Shown here: positions 1 to 9,889 of the stretch, piece by piece
Layout of the letters: every line of letters begins with the position of its first letter
How positions within the stretch are numbered: position 1 is the first letter of the stretch
Assembly (NCBI GenBank): GCA_016647705.1
Contig: CM028334.1
Span: 7,721,546 to 7,785,545 of the forward strand
DNA from: Eucommia ulmoides
Taxonomy: Eukaryota; Streptophyta; Magnoliopsida; Garryales; Eucommiaceae
Direction of reading: 5' to 3'
Length of the DNA: 64,000 bases
Translations under genes and position numbers: made by a program
Notes under the pieces: model-generated
The model's database searches: none
The model's input: only the letters and a program-made list of their open reading frames with translations
Told to the model about the DNA's origin: nothing

Positions 1-413
1 GGATCGGCGTCGTCATCCAAAAGAGTCTTCTCCCCAAGAGACCGTGCATCACATTCATCAACCGGTTGCTTAGTCGAACGATCACCACCGTCCAATCGTT
101 CGTCATCTTTGAGCTCTTCTTCCAGACCTTCTCCCTTCGAAGTCCTTTCTTCTTCGGACTCGTTTCCCTTCTGCTTCTCTCCTTTGGTGAGCTGAGGGGG
201 CTCGGAATCGGAACTATCATCGCGTTTTAAGTCATGTTCCTCTGGGTTAGGGTTAGAGGTGGCGGCAGATTGTTGGCGAGCGAGGGCTCTGGCGCGACGC
301 TCGAGGAGGATTTTGAAGTTCTTAAGGGAGATCGTAGGGGCGGGCATCAGCCATCGACGGGGAACGTCGGGGACTCTGTGGAGATTCCCTCGGTACAGAG
401 ATATCGCAACCAT
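1..413 (-). CDS. 5' end of a conserved plant gene of unknown function (runs off window)
   Basis: An uninterrupted minus-strand frame starts with ATG at 413 and is still open at base 1 (137 codons). The N-terminus reads MVAISLYRGNLHRVPDVP, followed by a basic stretch with RRWLMPAPTISLKNFKILL and then an Arg/Ala-rich helix-like segment (residues about 35-50). From about residue 55 it becomes very acidic and lysine-rich (runs of Glu, Lys, Asp), as in disordered nuclear proteins. The start is supported by a TATA box about 50 bp upstream and by the sharp change from GC-rich coding DNA to AT-rich flank. The N-terminal block feels like a conserved plant family, but I cannot name it. No catalytic motif is visible. 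The remainder of the gene lies outside the window to the left. I am confident it is a real gene; its function is unknown. Confidence 0.72.
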   Translation of the reverse strand, partial: MVAISLYRGNLHRVPDVPRRWLMPAPTISLKNFKILLERRARALARQQSAATSNPNPEEHDLKRDDSSDSEPPQLTKGEKQKGNESEEERTSKGEGLEEELKDDERLDGGDRSTKQPVDECDARSLGEKTLLDDDAD

Positions 414-462
414 CTTCTTTTTTTCTGTTATGGCAACCCCTGCTCCCCTCCCCCCCCTCTCC

Positions 463-472
463 CTATTTATAA
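463..472 (-). promoter_or_regulatory. TATA box of the edge gene
   Basis: Read on the minus strand this is TTATAAATAG, a near-consensus plant TATA box, about 50 bp upstream of the ATG at 413. It is followed by a C/T-biased leader on the opposite strand (GGGAGAGGGG on the minus strand). The spacing implies a short 5' UTR of roughly 20-30 nt. Confidence 0.6.
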
Positions 473-482
473 GTTTCCCCGG

Positions 483-1239
483 TTATGAAATAAACTAGTT
501 TTAGATTTACAAGACATATTTAAACTAAAATAGTTGAGCACCATTTGCAAGATTAAGAATTTGAGCTTGGAAAAAAAATACTTATTGAGAGGGATAACTT
601 CGCATCCTAACGAACTAGTCTTTCACCTTGTGTATGCCAAAAAAAATATCCGCACAATCCACTTATAGAAAAAAAATTATAATATTAAAATATAAAACAG
701 ATAGATATCCTTGCTTGTTTTGGTAACAATATCCATAAATGAATGCATAAATTTTAATAAGTAATAGCATTTTATAAATATTGAAAATTAATATGCTATT
801 AAAAATTACATAAATAATGTGAAATAATTTCTACAAATTAATTTTTACAAATATATTATGAAATTACAAAAAAAAAAAAAAAAAAAAAGAAATCACTATA
901 AATTATGATTAATTTTATTAATTTTTTGCAAGTCAACAAATTTTAATTTAATTAATTTATATCATATCTATTTTCCTTTGGGGTTAAAATATTTTTTGAA
1001 TTATATTAGTTATTTTTTAAAGTAATTTAAAATTTGTACCAAGGTAATTAATTATATTATATTTATGCATTAATTAAAATAAATATAAAACATCTTCTGC
1101 CAATTTTTCTTGAATTCAAATGTTTATATATTATATTTAAATGAGTTTTTTTTACTGATTTTCAAACACACATCTTAAATTTAGAAGATTTTATGATTTA
1201 GTTCATATATTATTTGATTATGTGATTCTTACCGTTAAA
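483..1239. other. AT-rich intergenic DNA without recognisable genes
   Basis: Very AT-rich DNA with a 21-base A run at 868-888. No ORF, TSD or repeat boundary could be supported here. The left end of the copia-like LTR remnant to the right may lie within it, but the boundary is not visible. Confidence 0.5.
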
Positions 1240-1608
1240 ACTTATTTTGATCTTTATGGGGTATAAATGAAAATCCTTTTAGGTCTAAATCGTGAGTTTT
1301 AAAAGTTTATTTCTGGGTCAAATACTACTTATTTAAAAAGTTTTGACATGTGAGGTTTATGTATACTATTTTTTAGCATAACTTTCAAAATTAACCGTTA
1401 TAGGCATGATTTAAAATCTATATATACTGACCTGCAGATTTGTACTAAAAGGAATAAACAATACATATAATTTCAGAGTTTTAAAAGAGATATAATATCT
1501 TATTCTGATATATTTTTAAAAATAGTTTTGTGAAATATTCTTGATAAAAGAAAGCGTTGTTTTTGTTGATACCAGATTTGATTCTTGTGTTTGATCTTAT
1601 TAAAGAAA

Positions 1609-2729
1609 GGGAAAATTACTGGCTGAACTCACATTAAGCGGTAATCTACCAATAAAATCCGCTGATAATTACTGAACATGGGAGTCATTCGTTGGAGTTT
1701 TTATGCACAGCATAGTCTCAAAATCGTCGTCCGTACACTTCTTGGTGACAAATTTGCCCTCGCATTATATGCGGCAATGAAGATTGTATAATAGAGATTG
1801 AGAGTTTCCATATGTAGCAAAATTATTTATTAAAATGAAAATAATTATTGTTATACACATTTTTTTATTATATAATTATATATTCAGATTCATCTAAACA
1901 AGATCTTCAAAATGATATCAAATTCACTATTTTTTTGTATTAGTTTCAGTTTTCACATTAATGTTATATTCCATATGGTACTTCCAGATTTTTAAGTTTT
2001 CTACGAACTATAAGATGTTGCATGTTACATTTACATGAAATACGTTTTAACACAGACAATGTTACATTCCATACGCAAAGAATGAAGGGTTATAATCAGA
2101 TGGGATACAGACATTATAATGTCGTTTCAACTGAATTAGATGTTACATTGAACATGCAAATATAAATGGAAATACAATAATATGACACGTAACATTGATG
2201 TTATATGAACGTTATATGTAACATGGTGTAGGTACTAATCTTTTTTGGTTTTGGGTTTGGTTTGGTTTTAATATTATATGTAACATTTGATGTTATATGA
2301 ATGTTACATATAACACAGTGTAGTTTGGTTTTAATGTTACATGTAACATTGATGTTACATGTAACATGGTGTAGTTATTAAATGTTACATATAATATTTA
2401 CACTCGTTACGATAAACAACTCCAAAAAATATGATTGATATATCATTATAAAGAGAATTAATCAAAAATAGTTGTTGTGTAAAAAATTTATTGTTTCACA
2501 TTCGGATTGAAATCAAAATAGACATTTTGTTCTACCTAGCGTTAGTTTTTTGTTACCTAATTTAGTTTTGCATAAGGAGAAGGTGATTACATGATATTTA
2601 TGAAGCGATGCATTAAATATGAGTATTTTAGTCATGAAAATGCCGTAAGGGCTACTCTGTTCAAAGAAAAAAGTAGCGGGTTTATTTAATAGTTTCGGTC
2701 ATGTTTTAGGATTGCTTTGTAAGTGCCCC
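1609..2729. mobile_element. Non-autonomous MULE-like element, 9-bp TSD
   Basis: The 9-mer ttaaagaaa flanks the element exactly (1600-1608 and 2730-2738). The element begins GGGAAAATTAC and its other end, read inward, begins GGGGCACTTAC. These termini are only weakly inverted, with a second partial match around 'ataaaatccgct' and 'aataaacccgct'. A 9-bp duplication with GGG termini fits Mutator-like elements. There is no coding capacity, so it is non-autonomous. It is inserted in the copia-like LTR, whose sequence resumes at 2739. Confidence 0.6.
2012..2400. repeat. Cluster of ATGTTACAT/ATGTAACAT words
   Basis: About a dozen copies of ATGTTACAT or its complement, several fused into the palindrome ATGTTACATGTAACAT (for example 2333-2365). 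Spacers such as 'ggtgtag' recur. The arrangement looks like a decayed tandem repeat that can form hairpins. It lies inside the MULE-like element at 1609-2729. Confidence 0.6.
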
Positions 2730-3550
2730 TTAAAGAAATCCCGATAAAATCGTTCTTATTTTTACTTGCTCAAATTTTCGTGCTTTAATTTGTCAATATC
2801 TTTTGTTTGAGCTTGTAGTATTTTTTATTGAAAAAATGTTTTCTTTGTTGAATATCCTAAAAATCTTGTGAATCAATTTCTTTTTGAAAAATTGGTTTCT
2901 ATAATCTTCATGTTTTAATTGCTTATAATGAGATTTGCATTCTCACATATTTCAATCACTTAGTATCAGGCCATTAATTAAGTATATTTTGATTTGAGGT
3001 AGTAGAAACTCATGTGAGAAGAAACAATTATTTTTTTGTATTTGTGCGTTACAACTTAGAACTAAACGTACCAAGTATAAGTGAGAGTGAACTAGGCAGG
3101 CATAAAGGGATGTTGCCTGATCAGGCTTAATCTTGAACTTGGAAAAAAGATAGGGTTAATCTTACGTTTGGAAAAAAAGAGAGGGTTAGTCTTTATCCTG
3201 GAAAAAAGATATGTTTGATTTTGAGCTTATAAAAGAAAAGAAACTTGTAAAGTTTTTTGTTCCTACCTGGGAAATTAATCAAATTTAGTGGATTATGAAA
3301 TCCCTGTTGGAGCTCAGGGGACTGGACAAAAGTAAGGATAACTTACCGAATCAGGATAAATCTGTATGTTAAATTTCTCTATCCTTATCTATTTGGTTGT
3401 GCTCTCAGGTAAATACTTTTCAGTTTAAACTCAAAATAACAATTGGTTAGGGAAATTGGTGATTTGATTAATTGATAAATTATTTATTTAATTTTTTTAA
3501 CTACCCAATTCACTCCCCCATCTTGGATAGATACGTGGGCCAACAATTCA

Positions 3551-4148
3551 TGAGGTTATAAGAGAACAAAATAGGCACACTTAAAGACTTTTAAGAGGTT
3601 GTGATTAGGAGAAACTCCATGTAACTTCTCATATGGACAAAGATTAGCGATGATAGGTGAAGGGACCCGATTGATTGTATAGACAACAGTGAGAGCAACT
3701 TCTCTCCAGAAGCGCCACGAATAATATGATAAAATGACTAGCGCACGGACAATATTTAAGGTATGTCGATGTTTACGTTCAACTCGACCATTTGGATAGA
3801 GGTGCCAAGACAAGATCTATGGGAAAGTGTGCCATGTTTTATCAAAAGGGTGTTAATGCAAGACTGGTTCTTTTATTTCATGGCATGTTAGATCTGAAGA
3901 TTTTGATATTGCGGAAAAATTGAGTTTAATCATGGTTGCAAATTCTAAATAGATTTGAAGTAATTCGAAATGCTTATGCATGCGGTACAACCAGATGTAT
4001 CTAAAGTAGTAATCTACAAATATGACAAAATATTTAGATCCCCCCTATTGTGGTAAAAGTTGAAGGTTCCTAAACATCAGAGTCAACTAGATCAAAAGGT
4101 GCATGAGAGATTGAGTCACTGGTAGGAAAAGGTAAAGCGCGTTGTTTA
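3551..4148 (-). pseudogene. Ty1/copia integrase fragment (decayed)
   Basis: On the minus strand 3556-3813 encodes a typical copia integrase core end: NGRVERKHRHTLNIVRAL, then FWREVALTVVYTINRVPS, then YEKLHGVSPNHN and VFKCAYFVLL. Upstream (3814-4148) the integrase core continues with several stops and frameshifts, including the remnant APFDLVDSDV. The catalytic region is therefore dead. It is continuous with the fragment at 6145-6831: removing the gypsy LTR between them restores one reading frame. Reverse transcriptase would lie at lower coordinates but is not seen; the copia LTR remnant sits there instead. Confidence 0.8.
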
Positions 4149-4547
4149 TGTAAAGTCTAGTTCTTGCGCATGCATATTTCTAGTTACATTTTAGAACATT
4201 TAGAAAAATAATGGGATGCACTGTGCTATTTAATATTCATTCTAAAAATTGTAGGAGTTACTTGGATATTTAAAATGTTGACTTTAAAAATTTTAGGGGT
4301 TAATATGTTAATTTTAATTTTGACTTCTAAAGTTTAGGGAATTATTAAGTTATTTAAAATATGATTTTAAGAAACTTTGGGATATAATTAATATTTTTTT
4401 TTTTTAATTTCAAGAAGGGAATTAGGGTAAATAAATAAATAAAAAGATTAAAAAAAAAAAAAAAATTGTGGGTAAAAACATTACATGTGTTATGTCCAAA
4501 TACCAAAAAAAAAAAAGAAGGAAAAAGTTAGGCGGTGGATTCATGCT

Positions 4548-4632
<85 letters not shown>

Positions 4633-6144
4633 TGTTTAATTTATGGGACTATTGTACGGACATATACACGTGTATATTTAGATGTCAAAAATATATATAC
4701 AAGGATTCGATTAATATAGTGGGTTCGGAAAATGTAGTGGGTATATTTGTATACATAGATATATCTAATTTGCGAAAAATATAATTTAAGATAAAAATTG
4801 TAAAGTTTACTAAAACGACAATTTTTAGCATTTCGTCGACTAATAAGATTTTAAACAGTTAATTAACGTTTTTCTGTAGATTACATTATTAATGGAATTT
4901 TTTTTGTAATTGCTGTTCTAATAATTTTTGTACAATTAATATTAATTTAAGAAATTAGGAGTTAAATAATTTCGTATAATCAAAAAAAAAATTGAGTATG
5001 GAAAATGATGCATTTTAGGGTCACACATTGCATATTAGATTTATTTTAAATAAATTCTTAGTTTAGGCCATTTGGTTGTTAGGTTCGCAAGCGATGTCGA
5101 TCGTGTAACATTCGGACGATAGTATTTTTAGTAGCGCAAAAATTGAAGTGAGTATATTGTTTTCTATGTAAATTGTCAAATTATATATTCGTATTAAAAT
5201 GTGAAAAAAAAAGGTTTATCAAAATGAATTATTTTATAACGTTATGCGGATCAAGTAAATTTTTAAATATGAAAGTGATTTTTATTATCCGATTATACCA
5301 TAGTGTGATCCCGACAAGAGAGGGCATGTCTTGTGGGATGTTGTTGGTTTTAATAGGAGGGCATGTCCTGTAGGACGATATATTGTGACCTGACAGGAGG
5401 GAAAATCCTGTAGGTGGTTGATATATGTTGTTGTTGTTGTTGTTGACGATGATGATTATCATCATGATATAGTGGTTTTTACCACGTGTTGGCTCCTACC
5501 ATTGAAGATATTAAATGACCTTGGCACTGATAATCACCTTAGATGACACAGTTGTACAGGTTACAATACCGTCGTAACTCTCGATCGTGAGGTGAAATAA
5601 TCTTATGGCTAGTAAGAAAATATGTGTGCAGTATTTTATTATATATCAGAATAATTTGATTAGTTGATTTAAATGCATTGTCTTATTGCAATGATAGTTG
5701 TGGAATGTTATTTAGGCTTAGTCTGCGGTTATATTTATATTATGTTTGAAAAGTGGTACTTGATAATTATACTTGATTCATAAATTATTTTTATATTATA
5801 AAGACAGTACACCGATAAAATATTTAGTCTCAGGTATCGCGGCTAGAGACGGGCCATTATTGACACTAGGTAGAGTTAGAGGATGGTGTCATTTTTGGAA
5901 GATTGTCGGAATAGGTGTGAACTACGAAAGGATTCCGTTTTTGTAGTTTTGTTATGGATATTTTGAGAACACGTGTATTTTTGGGCTTTGAGTTGGTAAA
6001 TATTATTTTTGAAAAAAAGAAAAAAAAAATCTATAACAGTACATGTGTATATATATATATATATATTTGTGGGTTGGTCGGGTAATGTCTAGTTGACATC
6101 ACGCCCAGTCATGGGCGTTAAGGGCCCAAGGTGGGGTTGTGACA
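4149..6144 (+). mobile_element. Ty3/gypsy solo LTR inserted in a copia pol
   Basis: Starts TGTAAAGTC and ends TTGTGACA, aligning end to end with the chromovirus LTRs elsewhere in the window: an ACGTCATTTTAGTTGCATT-like block near the start, an AT microsatellite, 'aggttcgcaagc', a hairpin block, 'gatcgtgaggt', 'agacgggcc', and a terminal G-rich segment. Flanking 5-mers are gttta (4144-4148) and attta (6145-6149), a TSD with one mismatch. There is no internal region, so it is a solo LTR. It splits the copia pol between the zinc-binding pre-integrase motif and the integrase core. Confidence 0.75.
4547..4630. repeat. Compound microsatellite (TC)n(AC)n(AT)n
   Basis: Uninterrupted TC repeats pass into AC repeats and then about 20 AT repeats. 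It lies inside the gypsy LTR at 4149-6144, at the position where the other gypsy LTRs carry a pure AT microsatellite. ORFs called over it are artefacts. Confidence 0.9.
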
Positions 6145-6831
6145 ATTTAGCTTGTTGACATGGAAGACAATCGAGATGCTTGCTAGAGACAAAGACTAAT
6201 TTTCCACTGGAGGCTAAATTACGAATATGTCCGATGGATGCATGACCTAACTGGGAATCCTAAAGGCTGAAAGAAGATGAATCAGGTGATGATGATTGTG
6301 GTGGTGGTGTTTGTAATTGGGATAATGGGTGTGATGGTGGTAGTGATGAATGTGATGATGTTGAAGAAAAATCAGCTGATGATGATGAGGATGATAGTGA
6401 GGATGGTGGTAGTGGTGGTGAGGTTGCACAAGTTGATGAAGAGATATGAGGTGGTGGTGGGAGGGATAAAGGTAGCAATTGTAAATCACTAAGCTCAAAT
6501 AAACATCCAATTTTACGACCAGTTCCAAAAAATATTATTGTCCGAGGATCCTACACATAACAACCACTATTAGAAAATATTACTTCAAGTCCCAATTCAT
6601 AGAGTTTGATAACAGATAAGAGATTTAAAGTGATTTTGCAATTAAATACGTGTCAGAAATAGAGAGACGTAAAGTAAAAATCTGACCAGTATGATTAACA
6701 TGCATGTGAGAACTATCAACAATATGAATGGTAGGAGTATTTACAACATATAGTTTGAATGAGAAGATGTTGGAATCAGAAGTCATATAATTACAACTGG
6801 CAAAATAAAAAAAATTAAGAAGAATTACTTG
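6145..6831 (-). pseudogene. Ty1/copia protease and GAG-pre-integrase fragment
   Basis: Read on the minus strand from 6831 downward. First a dead retropepsin site, where the expected WFFDSG...NHMT is now NFFYFASCNYMT. Then TSDSNIFS, HIVDSSHMHVNHTGQI and LNLLSVIKLYELGLEV, followed by GTGRKIGCLFELSDLQLLP. After that comes a Ser/Pro-rich linker of about 70 residues, and last the pre-integrase zinc motif LGHASIGHIRNLASSGKL ending CLPCQQAK. The aspartate of the protease is lost. The 5' part of the element (gag) is not recognisable upstream. Confidence 0.78.
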
Positions 6832-7969
6832 TAGTAAGTGAAAGGGTAAGAAAAAAATTATCAGAAAATAGAAGAGGAAGCGTGTAAAGATTGAAAATAT
6901 CACCAATAGAGATGGAAATAACAATGGAGGCAAAATCAGATCTCTTGTCAACAAGAACGATCGGGGAAGGACAACCCTTGGATATCGTCGTTGAATCGGA
7001 TCAACAATATACAAGAAAGTATATGTATAATGTGAATTTGAAAAAACAGAGGCCACTTATAGATATAGAATGCTGAAATTATCCAAGAATCAATTTTATT
7101 CCTTTCGAGAACCAATAAGAAAAGCAGTGAACTGGCAAAAAGAAACTATTATAAACTAGTAGTGAACCGGTCAACAATAGGGTTTACTAGGGCTGAGGTG
7201 GCATAGAGGGTGATGACATGACAGATGATTTGTCTCCACATGGCAATGATGTGCTGACGTGGTAGCTGAGATGTCGATGATTGGCCAATTAAACAGGTGT
7301 ATCAGATGATGTGGCAGCTTAATGGCGATGACGTGGCAAAAACTAATGGTCTGCAACTAAGGTGGCACAAACTGATGATGTGGAGACTAGTGAGATAGAT
7401 TACGTGGCCGAATATGTTGAGTTGACATGGCTATGACATGTCACGCTGATGTGGCACTGACTAGACTGTCTTGGCTAACGTGTCGCCACGTGTTTGGGCT
7501 AATGTGGAGGTGGTGTGTGAAATTTGCGAAGGGGTAGCAGTATCTTCGCAAGGCGTGTGCGGTGTCAATTTTTGATGAGGCTGGTGGCGTTGGCTTCATC
7601 TTTAAGAGATGAGCATGGTAATATGTGTTTTGTTGACTTTTGATGTACAATTATTGTTCTAGAGCCCAAAAACAGTGACGGTGGCGGTGATGATTCTGTA
7701 GACGCGTGGAGGCACTTGAAGTTGTGGCTCGATTTTTCTCCAGTGTTGTTGGACTTGCCTTTATGAGGGGAGTCTGATGGTGGTGTCAGATTGGTTGCTC
7801 ACTTATAGGGATACTATTAAGATATAATCCATACACTATCAAACACGTTTGTTTGTTTTTAAACAAAAATAATTTTTTAAAAATTAATTTTAGTAAATAT
7901 TATCTTAATTTTTTCGAATTATATTTTTATTTTATGTACCATTAAATAAAGAAGAATACATTTTTAAAT
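6832..7969. other. Non-coding stretch between the copia fragment and the Pack-MULE
   Basis: No gene is supported. The left third may be 5' sequence of the decayed copia element. 7190-7500 carries a degenerate GTGGCA-type repeat, listed separately. 7830-7958 is AT-rich and provides the Pack-MULE target site. Confidence 0.45.
7190..7500. repeat. Degenerate direct repeat with TGAYGTGGCA core
   Basis: About ten irregularly spaced copies of TGATGTGGCA, TGACGTGGCA or close variants (for example 'gctgacgtggtag', 'gatgacgtggcaa', 'gattacgtggccg', 'gctgatgtggcac'), ending with the G-box CACGTG at about 7486-7491. Spacing is around 25-35 bp. Several copies have the ACGTGGC core bound by plant bZIP factors, but they look like decayed repeat units rather than a tuned promoter. 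Confidence 0.5.
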
Positions 7970-8401
7970 GACAAATTACAGTTTTGGTCCTTGTATTTGT
8001 ACACGATTTTCCATTTGGCTCTGAATTTTTTATTTTTATTTTTTTGGTAAAAGTGGTCCTCATATTTCCAACCATTTTTTTAAGTGGCCATTCCATAAAA
8101 AATATACGTTAATTGTGATGGATTTGAGCTATGTGATTTGCACATGCAAACTTCAAAGGTAGAAAAATAATTTTTTTTTGGGCAAATTAAAGTTTTGGTC
8201 GTCTTCATATTTGCACGCGTTTTTCCATTTAGCCCTCCAATTTTTTTTTCTTTTTTCTTTTCATTTTTTTTCCTTTTCTTTTTCTTTTTTGACAACGTCA
8301 ACATTCTTCATCCCTCACCGTCGCTGGCCACCTTTATCTTCTTATCTCCAAAGTTCAACCCAATTCTTCTACGCTTTTTTCAAACCTGTAAATGACCCCA
8401 C
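7970..8401 (+). repeat. Left terminal inverted repeat of the Pack-MULE
   Basis: Aligns in inverted orientation with 9620-9889 joined to 12579-12740. It contains two direct copies of its own outer end: 'aaattacagttttggtcc...tttgtacacg' at 7971 and 'aaattaaagttttggtc...tttgcacgcg' at about 8183, so the repeat itself arose by internal duplication. Its inner part (about 8290-8401) holds, in reverse, the C-terminal end of the PAM68-like coding sequence. Confidence 0.8.
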
Positions 8402-8404
8402 CTC

Positions 8405-9291
8405 CAGCTCCAACAACTTATCCGCCACATATTCCCCTACCTCCATGTTGTTATAGATTTTACAGGCGCTTAAAAGAGTCATCCATACCATCGGCGTCGG
8501 ATCCATTGGTATCTTTCTGATCAATCTCATCGCCTTCTGTAACTGACCGGCGTGACCCAACAGATCCACCATGGAAGCATAATGCTCAACGCCGAGAACA
8601 ACTCCGAACAACCCACCTCGCATCTTCCCCGAAAAACTCAATCCCTTTATCCACTATACCCGAATGACTGCAAGCGTAAAACAAAACAATAAATGTCATG
8701 CCGTCGATTTTTTAGACCGGAATTCCTCATTTGGTTGAATATTCTGCCAAGCTCCTCTCCCCTTCCATGAATGCCGTACCCCGCCATTAACGACGTCCAT
8801 TATACCTCGTTCTTTCGACCCATCAAATCAAACACTACCTTCGCCGCATCACCATTGCGAACTTCGCATACATATCGATCAGACAATTTGCGATAAACAA
8901 AAACCCATTTTTATAATGGCTACGCAAAACATACCCATGAATCTGCTTCCAAAACCTTAACAATGCAAGATGAGCACACACCATTAACGCACAATACACA
9001 GTGAATGCATTTGGTTTTATATGGCCGTTATGATTCACCATCGCCAAGAAAAGCTCCAAAGCATTGTTGGCGCTACTGTGCTATACGTATCCACCAATCA
9101 TAATCGTCCACATCACCACATTTCGACCGTGAGCTCCCATGTCATCAAACATTCTTCGAGTAACCTCGTCATTCTTACACTTTTCATACATGTCTATAAG
9201 CCCATTAACCACAATTACATCGTCCCCTTCATCGTTCTCGTCGATATTCAGAAGAATTTGTTGGCTTCGTCCATTAATTTACACTTTGCGT
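8405..9291 (-). pseudogene. Captured PPR-protein fragment (frameshifted)
   Basis: Minus-strand frames give typical plant PPR sequence in order. From 9291: YAKCKLMDEANKFF, then NGLIDMYEKC, VVMWTIMIGGY, ALELFLAMV (from 9059), IKPNAFTVYCALMVCAHL, HGYVLRSHY, CLIDMYAKF, GYGIHGRGEE, IFNQMR, FIVLFYACSHSG, DKGIEFF, and at 8641-8405 the E-motif-like HYASMVDLLGHAGQLQKA, LLSACKIYNNMEVGEY and ADKLLELE. Several frameshifts and stops make it non-functional as a whole. The content resembles a PLS-class PPR protein, a family acting in organelle RNA processing or editing. It begins one base from the PAM68-like segment (head to head) and ends at the left inverted repeat, which marks it as a captured fragment. 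Confidence 0.8.
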
Positions 9292-9292
9292 A

Positions 9293-9673
9293 ATGTCAAC
9301 AATGGCAAATATGAAAGACTGCTGGAGACCGGATAAGAAAACAGTTGAGAGAGATGGATTTGGGAAAATTGATAGCGGCAACGATGATGATAAGATTGCA
9401 TGTGTGGTGTTCAACAAAATCATCGAGAGGATATTGTTCTCCGTTGGGGTCCCACTGTTCACTGGCGTGGTTTTCCTGTTTGCAATAGATGCGACGAAGG
9501 AACGACAACTGTGGAATCTACCAGCGTGGTTGGGTTTTTTGATGGTATTCATCATGTTCGGCGATTCGAGGCTCGGATTAGCGTACGGTGAGATGTCAGC
9601 TAGTTGGGATTCGACGAAAGCGGGGTCATTTACAGAGTTCGAAGAAACGTGGAAGAATTGGGTTGGGCTTTAG
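9293..9673 (+). CDS. Captured PAM68-like (DUF3464) ORF
   Basis: An intact 126-residue ORF. Residues 35-50 (KIACVVFNKIIERILF) and the two hydrophobic segments at about 48-66 and 76-98, with LPAWLGFLMVFIMFGDSR then LGLAYG, followed by SASWDSTKAGS and EETWKNW, match the plan of PAM68-family proteins of chloroplasts (thylakoid proteins linked to photosystem II assembly). The family normally has a longer N-terminus with a transit peptide and a longer acidic C-terminus; both are absent here. It starts at the junction with the PPR fragment, and its last 20 or so codons lie in the terminal inverted repeat, so the ORF is a transposon-borne gene fragment. Whether it is expressed cannot be told from sequence. 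Confidence 0.7.
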   Translation: MSTMANMKDCWRPDKKTVERDGFGKIDSGNDDDKIACVVFNKIIERILFSVGVPLFTGVVFLFAIDATKERQLWNLPAWLGFLMVFIMFGDSRLGLAYGEMSASWDSTKAGSFTEFEETWKNWVGL

Positions 9674-9889
9674 AGAGAAGAAGATGAAGGTTGCCAGTGA
9701 CGGTGAGGGATGAAAAATGCTGACGTTGTCAGAAAAGAAAAAGAAAAAGAAAAAAGAAAAAGGAAAAAAAAGAAAAAAAAAATTTGGAGGGCCAAATGGA
9801 AAAACGCGTGCAAATACTAGGACCGAAACTGTATTGTTCAAAAGAAAATTATTTTTCTACCCCTGAAGTTTGCATGTGCAAATCACATG
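9620..9889 (-). repeat. Right terminal inverted repeat, inner half
   Basis: Inverted copy of about 8130-8401: 'ggggtcatttacag' near its start, the long A/G-rich tract, 'gggccaaatggaaaaacgcg', and 'gtttgcatgtgcaaatcac' at the end all match the left repeat. It includes the 3' end of the PAM68-like ORF. It is cut at 9889 by the copia solo LTR and continues at 12579. Confidence 0.8.

Larger units (their letters stand above)
1240..3545 (+). mobile_element. Ty1/copia (Sirevirus-like) LTR remnant, 5' end undefined
   Basis: The right end matches the two better-preserved copia LTRs at 9890-12573 and 43039-45543. It has the same 'ggtagtagaaactc' block, the same serial 'tggaaaaaagat' blocks, a C-rich 'caattcactcccccat' segment, and the terminal CCAACA at 3540-3545. 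The block around 1395-1450 ('accgttataggcatg', then 'gacctgcagattt') also aligns with both. The left end is eroded and I could not find the TG terminus or a TSD, so the start is approximate. A MULE-like element (1609-2729) interrupts it. It abuts a decayed copia integrase on the other strand. Confidence 0.5.

Noticed and set aside
4468-4784. Two overlapping plus-strand ORFs over TC/AC/AT repeats
   Set aside because: They translate a compound microsatellite inside a gypsy LTR. No family resemblance.
6247-6528. His-rich and Ser/Pro-rich minus-strand ORFs and the plus-strand mirror
   Set aside because: They are frames of the Ser/Pro-rich linker in the decayed copia pol, not separate genes.
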